Shown here: piece by piece, positions 57,881-64,000 of the stretch | Layout of the letters: the number at the start of each line of letters is the position of its first letter | Position numbering within the stretch: the first letter of the stretch is position 1 | DNA from: Streptomyces hundungensis | Lineage (GTDB): Bacteria; Actinomycetota; Actinomycetes; Streptomycetales; Streptomycetaceae | Direction: 5' to 3' | DNA length: 64,000 nucleotides | Assembly: GCF_003627815.1 (NCBI RefSeq) | Contig: NZ_CP032698.1 | Location: forward strand, 7,564,001-7,628,000 | The notes under the pieces: model-generated | What the model was told of the DNA's origin: nothing | The model's input: the letters and a program-made list of their open reading frames with translations, nothing else | The model's database searches: none | Position numbers and translations under genes: made by a program

Positions 57881-59257
57881 TCAGCCGGCCGGAAGGATGT
57901 TGTGGTTGACCCGGAAGAGGTTGCCCGGGTCGTACGTCGCCTTGAGCGAGGCAAGCCGGGCGTAGTTGGGCCCGTAGGCGTCGGCGACCCTTTCCGGGCC
58001 GTCGTCCCCGAGGTGGTTCACGTACACCGCGCCGGTCGTGTAGGGCAGCACGCGCTCGTACACCCGCTGGGTCCACTCCACGTTGACCGCGTCGTCGGCC
58101 GGGTCCTCCCACTGGCTCAGGACGCTGACCAGATAGCCCGTGCGGTGGGGGAACGCGGTTGCTTCCGCCGGGAGTTGGGCCATCACGCCGCCCATCAGGC
58201 CGCCGCCCACCAGGGAGAGGGCGGAGGGGTTGGTGGTGAAGCCCTCGGCGAGGATGTCCAGGGCCTCCGCGTGCAGCTCGTCGAAGTGGAAGGACCGGGC
58301 GTACAGCCGCCGGCCGGCGACGGTGTTGTCGTCGAGCATCCGCTGGACCGCCAGATACGGCATCCGCCCCACATGGTTGAGGAGCGGCTTGCGGCCGAGC
58401 CCGCTCAGCGGGGCCACCGCCTCCTCGCCCCCGGACTCCGGGTCGGCGTGCACATAGCCGAGGCCCACCGCGGGTTCGCCGTCCACCGTGAGGAACGCGA
58501 AGGACGTGGTCAACGCGTCCGGCGCCGTCTTGTTGAACTCGCCCAGGCGGCGAGCGACTTCGCCGGTCTCGGCGACCGGGAACGCGAGTAGTCCGGCGAG
58601 GCAGTCGCCCTGCGGATGCAGCCGGTACTCGAAGGACGTCGCGACGCCGAAGTTGCCCCCGCCGCCCCGGATCGCCCAGAACAGATCCGCGTCGTCCTCG
58701 GCACCGGCCCGGCGCAGCGTCCCGTCGGCGAGCACCACGTCCGCGGCGATCAGGTTGTCCACCAGCAGCCCGCGGTAGCGGCCGAGCCAGCCGAGTCCGC
58801 CGCCCAGCGTCATGCCGCCGATCCCGATGTAGGACTCCTGGGAGCCGGTGACCGCGAGGCCGTAGTGCATCGTCTCCGCGTCGAACTCGCCCTGTACCAG
58901 GCCGGGTTGGGCGAGGGCCGTGCGTCCGTACGGGTCGACCCGTACGCCCTTCATGGCGGAGGTGTCGATGACGAGGCCGCCCTCGACGCTGCCGGTGCCG
59001 GCGAAGCAGTGCCCGCCGCCCGTCACCGCGAGCAGGATGTCGTGCTCCCGGGCGAACCGCACCGCGGTGGCGACGTCCGCCGCCCCCGTGCAGCGGGCGA
59101 GGGCGCCGGGCCGCTTCTCGAAGTAGGCGTTCCAGATGGACTTCGCCCGGGGGTACTCCTGGTCCGCCTCGGTGATGAGGGGGCCGCGCAACCGCTCGCG
59201 CAACTCCTCGACGAGTCGCTCCGCAACAGTGTCGCCGGAGCTGGTGGTGAGCCGCAT
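57881..59257 (-). CDS. BBE-like FAD-linked oxidase
   Basis: A 458-residue flavoprotein of the vanillyl-alcohol oxidase / berberine-bridge-enzyme superfamily. The FAD-attachment His lies in LLAVTGGGHCFAGTGSVEGG, followed by SYIGIGGMTLGGGLGWLGR and AIRGGGGNFGVATSFEYRL. The second covalent Cys of bicovalent members is absent. The C-terminal BBE motif YGPNYARLASLKATYDPGN is complete. It oxidises alcohols, amines or C-C/C-N bonds using O2. The ATG at 59257 follows GGGAGG. It is at the right edge of the cluster and may belong to it. Confidence 0.9.
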   Translation of the reverse strand: MRLTTSSGDTVAERLVEELRERLRGPLITEADQEYPRAKSIWNAYFEKRPGALARCTGAADVATAVRFAREHDILLAVTGGGHCFAGTGSVEGGLVIDTSAMKGVRVDPYGRTALAQPGLVQGEFDAETMHYGLAVTGSQESYIGIGGMTLGGGLGWLGRYRGLLVDNLIAADVVLADGTLRRAGAEDDADLFWAIRGGGGNFGVATSFEYRLHPQGDCLAGLLAFPVAETGEVARRLGEFNKTAPDALTTSFAFLTVDGEPAVGLGYVHADPESGGEEAVAPLSGLGRKPLLNHVGRMPYLAVQRMLDDNTVAGRRLYARSFHFDELHAEALDILAEGFTTNPSALSLVGGGLMGGVMAQLPAEATAFPHRTGYLVSVLSQWEDPADDAVNVEWTQRVYERVLPYTTGAVYVNHLGDDGPERVADAYGPNYARLASLKATYDPGNLFRVNHNILPAG

Positions 59258-59386
59258 CGCGCCTCCCGTACGGCTGGACATCAATGGTGGCGCCCATCCA
59301 ACCCCGGCCCGCCAGGGCGCCCCGTGGACCGGACAGAGTACGGAAAGGTCCGCACCGCCCGGCCGGTCGGACCGGCCCGGTGTGGG

Positions 59387-59392
59387 TAGCGT
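59387..59392 (+). promoter_or_regulatory. TAGCGT -10 box upstream of the VOC gene
   Basis: TAGCGT lies 37 bases before the VOC ATG at 59430 in the divergent interval with the BBE-like gene. Confidence 0.45.
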
Positions 59393-59429
59393 GGGGTTCC
59401 CGCATGTTCTCGCATCCACGGAGTGGCTC

Positions 59430-59783
59430 ATGTACGTTCGCCGGATCGTTCCCAACTTCCAGTCCGAAGGGCAGGCCCTCGCGGAGAGCTCCGACTTCTA
59501 CGGGGTGCTCGGGTTCGAGGAAGTGATGAATCACGGCTGGATCGTGACGCTGGCCTCCACGGACAACCCCGCCGTACAGCTCAGCCTGATGACCAAGGAC
59601 CAGACGGCCCCGGTGGCGCCGGACGTGAGCATCGAGGTCGAGGACGTGGACGCCGTGCACCGGGCGATGGTGGAACGCGGCGCGGAGATCGTCCACCCGC
59701 TGACGGACGAGGAGTGGGGCGTGCGCCGCTTCTTCGTCCGCGACCCGAACGGCCGCGTCATCAACGTGCTCAGCCACTCCTGA
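59430..59783 (+). CDS. VOC-family (glyoxalase/bleomycin resistance-like) protein
   Basis: A 117-residue vicinal-oxygen-chelate protein. It has the paired beta-alpha-beta-beta-beta pattern, with SSDFYGVLGFEEVMNHGWIV in the first half and GVRRFFVRDPNGRVINVLSH in the second. The role may be resistance by binding, or an isomerase or dioxygenase; substrate unknown. ATG 59430 follows GGAG. The last codons and the stop lie in a triplicated 23-bp sequence. Confidence 0.88.
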   Translation: MYVRRIVPNFQSEGQALAESSDFYGVLGFEEVMNHGWIVTLASTDNPAVQLSLMTKDQTAPVAPDVSIEVEDVDAVHRAMVERGAEIVHPLTDEEWGVRRFFVRDPNGRVINVLSHS

Positions 59784-59828
59784 TCAACGTGCTCAGCCAC
59801 TCCTGATCAACGTGCTCAGCCATTCCTG
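59760..59828 (+). repeat. Three tandem 23-bp repeats at the 3' end of the VOC gene
   Basis: Units at 59760-59782, 59783-59805 and 59806-59828 (the third has one change) of ATCAACGTGCTCAGCCACTC plus CTG. The stop codon straddles units 1 and 2; copies 2 and 3 lie after the stop. Confidence 0.97.
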
Positions 59829-59834
59829 AGACCG

Positions 59835-59867
59835 GCCCGGCCGCCCGTTCCGGCGGGACGGCCGGGC
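59835..59867. terminator. GC-rich hairpin after the VOC gene
   Basis: GCCCGGCCGCCCG pairs with CGGGACGGCCGGGC with one bulged base. It lies just past the 23-bp repeats, between the VOC and LysR genes. Confidence 0.65.
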
Positions 59868-59951
59868 TCTCCCGGAACGGCCGACGATGAAAGAATCACG
59901 GCTCCCTCACCGCCGCGGAAACGCACAACGCCGTTCAGGAGCGCTCGTCCC

Positions 59952-60860
59952 ATGGATCTCAACCTGTTGCGCGTTCTGGACGCCCTGCTCCGGGAGAACA
60001 GCGTCACGCGTGCCGCCGAGCGGCTCGGCACCTCGCCCGCCGCCGTCAGCCGGGGCCTGGCCCGGCTCCGGCGCACCGTGGGCGACCCGCTGCTCGTCCG
60101 CGCGGGCCAGCGCATGGTCCCGACCCCCCGAGCCCTCGAACTCCGCGAGGAGGTACGGGAGTTGCTGCGCGGCTGCGACAACGTCCTACGTCCGGGCGCC
60201 GGATTCGAGGCCGTACATCTGCGGCGCACCTTCACGGTGCAGGCGACCGACCTGCTCCTGGCGGGGCTCGCCGGCCCGCTCACCGACCGGGTCCGGGCCG
60301 AGGCGCCCCAGGTGGACGTCGTCTTCCTGCCCGAGTCGCTGGAGGGCGGTCCGGCGCTGCGGCAGGGGACGGTGGACGTCGAACTCGGCGTTCTCGGCGG
60401 GCTCGACCCAGAGGTCCGCACCCGGCACCTCACCCACAAGGCGCTGGTCGGCGTCGCCCGCAGCGGCCACCCCCTCTTCGAGGGGCGCATGGACGCCCGG
60501 CGCTTCGCCGCCGTCGACCACATCGGCATCTCCCGGCACGGCAAGCGCGAAGGACCCATTGACGTCGCTCTTGCGGAGCGCGGGCTGCGACGCCGCGTCG
60601 CGGTGGTCGTCCCCAGCCATACGAGCGCGATGATCCTGGCCCGGGACACCGATCTCGTCGCCCTCACCCTCGCCGACTGGCTGCCGGAGACCACGGCCGC
60701 CCTCGGCCTGCGCACCTTCCCCGTTCCCCTCGATCTGGCGCCCGTGGACATCGGCATGGCCTGGCACCCCCGCAACTCGGCCGATCCCGGCCATCGTTGG
60801 TTCCGTCACCACGTGGCGGCCGCGGTTCTCGCCCCGTCGGCACCGGCCGCGAACACCTGA
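59952..60860 (+). CDS. LysR-family transcriptional regulator
   Basis: A 302-residue LysR protein. The winged helix-turn-helix is MDLNLLRVLDALLRENSVTR followed by AAERLGTSPAAVSRGLARLR and VGDPLLVRAGQRMVPTP. The C-terminal effector domain is of the periplasmic-binding type. A TGAAAGA heptamer lies upstream at 59888-59894, without an obvious -10 box. It could regulate the divergent or adjacent genes; a link to the cluster is not shown. Confidence 0.92.
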   Translation: MDLNLLRVLDALLRENSVTRAAERLGTSPAAVSRGLARLRRTVGDPLLVRAGQRMVPTPRALELREEVRELLRGCDNVLRPGAGFEAVHLRRTFTVQATDLLLAGLAGPLTDRVRAEAPQVDVVFLPESLEGGPALRQGTVDVELGVLGGLDPEVRTRHLTHKALVGVARSGHPLFEGRMDARRFAAVDHIGISRHGKREGPIDVALAERGLRRRVAVVVPSHTSAMILARDTDLVALTLADWLPETTAALGLRTFPVPLDLAPVDIGMAWHPRNSADPGHRWFRHHVAAAVLAPSAPAANT

Positions 60861-60990
60861 CACCGGGCACCGAAGGGCCTCGCCGCGCCGGGCGCGAAAT
60901 CGGCCAGATCCCAGGAGTTGACCGAAGGTCAGGATGTGTAACGTGCGATCTGTCGACACGACCGTCGGTGACCGGGGCGAGGAGGGGGCC

Positions 60991-61806
60991 GTGAGCGGGG
61001 TAGTGATCCATCTTCCTCGGATCCATCGTCCGCACGGGGAGGGCGGCGCCGGGGCAGACGGCGAAGCCGTCACCCTCCGGCTCGGCCCGGGGGAGGTGGC
61101 ACGTTTCGGACGGGGCTCGGCGGCGGCCCCGGTGGAACTGCGCCTCGACGACGAGGCGATCTCCCGGCTCGCCGGGGAGATCCGGGTGACCGACGACCAC
61201 TGGCAGCTCAGCAATCTCAGCCGGACCCAGAGCTATCTGGTCGAGAACCCGGAAGGCGCGGGGGAGTATCTGCGGGTGCCGCCGCGCCGGGCGGGGGCAC
61301 CCATCCCCTTCGAGTTCTCCCGGGTCGTGCTGCCCACCCGTCGCAACACCTCGGTCTCCTTCCAGGTGTTCGCGCCCGACCACGTCTATCTGGACGCGGA
61401 CGGCCTCGGCGGCCAGTGGGGCAGCCGCACGGTCACGGCGTACTCCCTGGACGAGACGGCCCTGTACTTCCTCATCCTGGTCGCGCTCTGCGAACCACGG
61501 CTGCGGGACGAGTCGCCCGTCGCGGTGCCGACCACACCCCAGATCGTGGAACGGCTCAGCGCGCACCCGGCGTGCGGGCGCCTCACGGCGCGGGCGGTCA
61601 GTTCGCACATCGACTACCTGGCCGACGAGAAGATGCGCATCAGCGCGCCGACCGAGGCCGGGCCGCGCCGGGAGGCGCGCCGCAACGGCAAGCGCGAGGC
61701 GATCGTCGGGCTCGTGCTGCGGTTCGGCCTGGTGCGGGAGGAACATCTGGCGCTGCTGCCGCCCCGGTCGGGGGCGGCCGGACAGGAACGGGGGACGGCG
61801 GGATGA
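60991..61806 (+). CDS. FHA-domain protein
   Basis: About 271 residues. The central part (VARFGRGSAAAPVELRLDDE, SRLAGEIRVTDDHWQLSNLS, SYLVE) has the strand pattern of a forkhead-associated domain, although the classical Gly-Arg and Ser-His residues are only partly kept. The C-terminal part is a helical region (YFLILVALCEPRLRDES and later) similar to proteins placed beside Ser/Thr kinases in Streptomyces. It binds phosphothreonine if the fold is correct. GTG 60991 follows GAGGAGGGGG. The kinase gene starts about 50 bases downstream. Confidence 0.72.
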   Translation: MSGVVIHLPRIHRPHGEGGAGADGEAVTLRLGPGEVARFGRGSAAAPVELRLDDEAISRLAGEIRVTDDHWQLSNLSRTQSYLVENPEGAGEYLRVPPRRAGAPIPFEFSRVVLPTRRNTSVSFQVFAPDHVYLDADGLGGQWGSRTVTAYSLDETALYFLILVALCEPRLRDESPVAVPTTPQIVERLSAHPACGRLTARAVSSHIDYLADEKMRISAPTEAGPRREARRNGKREAIVGLVLRFGLVREEHLALLPPRSGAAGQERGTAG

Positions 61807-61854
61807 GCCGCGGACGCGCCCACGGCGAGGGACGGCGGACCGGAGGGGGACACG

Positions 61855-63312
61855 GTGCGTGGTCCGGCCGACACCTCGGGAAGTGACCGCGCGGAACTCC
61901 TGCCGCCGGGGTACCGCGTGGACCGCTGGGTGGTCACCGAGCCGATCGGGAGCGGGGGTTGGGCCACCGTCTATGCGGGGCGCCCGGTCGAGGAAGCCGG
62001 GGAGGGAGCGGGGCAGGAGTCCGTCGCGCTCAAGGTCCTGCCGACCGCGGGACTCTCCCCGCACCAGGCACGCAAGGTCGCCGAAACCGCCCGCCGCGAG
62101 GTCGAGTTCGGCCGCCGGTCCTCCCATCCGCGACTGATCCGCCTCCTCGACACGGTCGTCCTCGGCGAACCCGACGATCCGCTCCTGGACGGGGCGATCG
62201 TGCTGGTCATGGAGCGGGCCGAGCGCAGTCTGCGCGATCTGCTCGGCACCGGAGTGAGGGAGGCCGAGGCCGCCCGACTCGTCACCGGGATCTGCGAGGG
62301 CCTGGCCCATCTGCACCGCAGCGGGTGGGTGCACGGCGACCTCAAGCCCGACAACATCCTGCTCATGGCGGACGGCTCGGTGAAGCTCTCGGACTTCGGG
62401 CTCGTCACCCCGCTGACCGGCACCCACGGCACCCATGGCTACGCGCCTCCGATGGGCACCTTCGACTATCTGCCGCCCGAGCGCTGGAAGGCGCCGCTCG
62501 GCGAGCGCGGCGTCGAGGTGCGGCCCAGCGCCGACATCTGGGCGCTCGGCATCACCCTGTACGAACTGTTCGGCTCCGGCTCCTCCCCCTTCCCCGGCGC
62601 CACTCCCATGGCACGCGGCGCGGCGACCCAGGAGTACGCCGACGGCCGGGCGCCGCTGCGTCTGGACGGCACGATCGCGCCGTTCTGGCGTGCGCTGGTC
62701 ACCGACTGCCTGGCCCCGACCCATGCGGCGCGGGCCCCGCACACCGCGGAGAGCCTGCTGGCCCGGATCGGCCGGCGCCCGGCGCCCGGGCCGGACACCG
62801 CCGAGCCGTCCGGGCCGTCCGGGCGGTCCGCGTCACGGGGAGCTGACCGAAACCCGGTCGCGCTCCGGAGAAGGCGTGCCGCGTTCATGACCCTTGCCGC
62901 GTGCGCGGTGGGCGCCACGATCTGGCCGCACCTCGCGCCCGGCTCCGCGTCCGGCGCCCGGGCGGACGAACCCACGGGCCGGATCAAGGTGTTCAACGTC
63001 GAACGCACCTGCCGGGACCGCACCGACCGCGACCCGGAGTGCAGCCTGGGTCTGGCCATCGACCCGATGCGGCCCTACACGATCGACAACGTGGTGGAGA
63101 CCCGGGTGTGGCACGGCGACGAACTCGCCGTCGACTGCCGGCTCGCCGACGGCATGCCGATCATCGACGAGACGGATGCGCATTCCGCGGCGTGGTACCG
63201 CGTCCGCATACCCCGTGGCTCGGGGGCGAGCACGGCCTGGTTGCCGGCCATCCGCACCAAGGACCGCCCCTCCGTCCCCGACTGCCCGCCACCCACCCCC
63301 TCCCGCCGCTGA
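61855..63312 (+). CDS. Membrane Ser/Thr protein kinase
   Basis: A 485-residue kinase. The Gly-rich loop is EPIGSGGWATVYAGRP, the catalytic Lys is in SVALKVLPTAG, the catalytic loop is GWVHGDLKPDNILLMADGS, the DFG motif is KLSDFGLVTPL, and PSADIWALGITLYELFG is subdomain IX. After a Pro/Ser-rich linker one transmembrane helix (AFMTLAACAVGATIWPHLA) leads to a small outside domain of about 130 residues with several Cys. It follows the FHA gene and probably forms a signalling pair with it. GTG 61855 follows GGAGGGGG. Confidence 0.93.
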   Translation: MRGPADTSGSDRAELLPPGYRVDRWVVTEPIGSGGWATVYAGRPVEEAGEGAGQESVALKVLPTAGLSPHQARKVAETARREVEFGRRSSHPRLIRLLDTVVLGEPDDPLLDGAIVLVMERAERSLRDLLGTGVREAEAARLVTGICEGLAHLHRSGWVHGDLKPDNILLMADGSVKLSDFGLVTPLTGTHGTHGYAPPMGTFDYLPPERWKAPLGERGVEVRPSADIWALGITLYELFGSGSSPFPGATPMARGAATQEYADGRAPLRLDGTIAPFWRALVTDCLAPTHAARAPHTAESLLARIGRRPAPGPDTAEPSGPSGRSASRGADRNPVALRRRRAAFMTLAACAVGATIWPHLAPGSASGARADEPTGRIKVFNVERTCRDRTDRDPECSLGLAIDPMRPYTIDNVVETRVWHGDELAVDCRLADGMPIIDETDAHSAAWYRVRIPRGSGASTAWLPAIRTKDRPSVPDCPPPTPSRR

Positions 63313-63338
63313 CCCCGCCGACCAGCACCCTTCGATCC

Positions 63339-63695
63339 TGGGACTCCGCCCCAGCCCCCTTTCGCGCCTGGACGGCGCTCGTCCTCAATCGCCGGACGGG
63401 CTGGGGTTGTCCGCGCGGCCCAGCGCCGAGTGGTTAAGGGGTGGGCCACTACCGAGTAGCCAGGGGCGCGGGGAACTGCGCGAGAAGCGGTCACGGTCCG
63501 CGGTCGAAAGCGGGGTTGTCCTGGGGCTTTGCCCCAGACCCCGTATCGCGCCTGAACGGCGCTCGTCCTCAATCGCCGGACGGGCTGAGGTGGCCTGCAC
63601 TGGCCCGCACCGAGTAGTTAGGGGCGCGGGGAACTGCGCGAGAAGCGACCGCGGTCCGCGGCCGAAAGCCGGGTTGTCCTGGGGCTCCGCCCCAG
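63339..63695. repeat. Intergenic Streptomyces-type repeat region, right copy
   Basis: Same families as at 9.8-10.1 kb: hairpins of CTGGGGC-loop-GCCCCAG type at 63521-63537 and 63679-63695 (a variant near 63339), TCCTCAATCGCCGGACGGGC segments, and GGGGCGCGGGGAACTGCGCG units at 63460-63483 and 63618-63641. No gene is seen between the kinase stop and the window end; minus-strand frames here are repeat-derived. Confidence 0.8.
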
Positions 63696-63745
63696 ACCCC
63701 GTATCGCGCCTGAACGGCGCTCGTCCTCAAACGCCGGACGGGCTG

Positions 63746-63892
63746 AGGTTGCCCGCGCGGTCCAGCGCCGAGTGGCCCGGGGCCTGCTCGCCGGAGGGGC
63801 TGGGGTTGCCCGCGCGGTCCAGCGCCGAGTGGCCCGGGGCCTGTTCGCCGGAGGGGCTGGGGTTGCCCGCGCGGCCCAGCGTCGAGTGGCCG
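63746..63892. repeat. 57-bp tandem repeat, about 2.6 units
   Basis: Units start at 63746, 63803 and 63860 (partial). Each contains GGTTGCCCGCGCGG, a GCCGAGTGGCCCGGGGCCTG segment and CGCCGGAGGGGCTG. They are adjacent to the dispersed repeats and appear derived from them. Confidence 0.88.
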
Positions 63893-64000
63893 GGGGGAGC
63901 CGACCCGGGGCTCGGGCCACCGGAGCAGGTGGCAAAAGCGGGAGAAGGGGGAAGCGGACAAGACGTAACGGTCAAGCGGCGCCGCCCCAGGCGGCCCGAC

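Noticed and set aside
59888..59894. TGAAAGA upstream of the LysR gene as a fifth cluster box
   Set aside because: No TANNNT box follows at 27 or 38 bases, so it lacks the promoter arrangement seen at the other four sites.
63339..63892. Possible CRISPR array or small protein genes in the right-hand repeats
   Set aside because: Units are 57 bp or irregular, contiguous and without spacers; minus-strand frames there are repeat-derived and lack ribosome sites and domains.

Overview
The window is typical of a Streptomyces-type actinomycete. GC content is very high. Many genes start with GTG. Several promoters have a TANNNT -10 box placed 6 to 9 bases before the start codon, which is the leaderless pattern. 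A mycothiol-dependent enzyme family and a HelR/HelD-type RNA polymerase recycling ATPase are present, and Streptomyces-style GC-rich intergenic repeats lie at about 9.8-10.1 kb and 63.3-63.9 kb. No rRNA, tRNA, transposase, CRISPR array or replication origin was seen.

Left part (1-19.8 kb): mostly ordinary chromosomal genes. In order these are a cut-off P450, a DHA2-type drug exporter, a methyltransferase, a small DUF5133-like protein, a two-gene molybdenum-hydroxylase remnant (FeS and FAD subunits without the Mo subunit), a SnoaL-like protein divergent from a PadR repressor over an inverted repeat, NAD synthetase, an HlyD-like adaptor, arylamine N-acetyltransferase, a mycothiol-dependent enzyme, a coupled GNAT/HIT pair with a hexanucleotide microsatellite, a cysteine-free AhpD-like protein, a Fic-like toxin-antitoxin pair, a TetR regulator, HelR, a NarK-like transporter and a hypothetical protein.

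Central part (19.8-59.3 kb): a large biosynthetic gene cluster. Its core is a pyochelin/yersiniabactin-type nonribosomal line. NRPS-A (ArCP-Cy-A-PCP-Cy-A-PCP) and NRPS-B (TubC docking-Cy-A(MT)-PCP-TE-like) together hold three heterocyclisation domains. Two A domains carry the perfect cysteine code and the first deviates toward the threonine code. Supporting genes are an aryl-AMP ligase, a phosphopantetheinyl transferase, a type II thioesterase, a PchG/Irp3-type thiazolinyl imine reductase, a saccharopine-dehydrogenase-like second reductase and a free-standing condensation enzyme. A subcluster (tryptophan 2,3-dioxygenase family, PLP aminotransferase, methyltransferase, SDR) points to a tryptophan/kynurenine-derived building block, and no salicylate synthase is present. 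Tailoring candidates include a diiron oxygenase, two flavoprotein oxygenases, a BBE-like oxidase, twin divergent P450s and two further methyltransferases. A FAAL plus ACP pair suggests a second carrier-bound acyl or aryl group. Export is probably by a DrrAB-like ABC system. No metal-siderophore uptake genes are seen.

Four cluster promoters share the heptamer TGAAAGA at a fixed distance from a TANNNT -10 box (27 bases, or one helical turn further with a second, degenerate heptamer 11 bases on). This suggests one cluster-wide activator, for which the small winged-helix protein at 54.3-54.8 kb is a candidate. My working hypothesis is an aryl-capped tri-azoline whose aryl acid is bulkier than salicylate, possibly a quinoline-2-carboxylate made by the kynurenine route. 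I could not run homology searches, so the novelty is inference.

Right part (59.3-64 kb): a VOC protein ending in a triplicated 23-bp repeat, a LysR regulator, an FHA protein followed by a membrane Ser/Thr kinase, then intergenic repeat DNA to the window edge.
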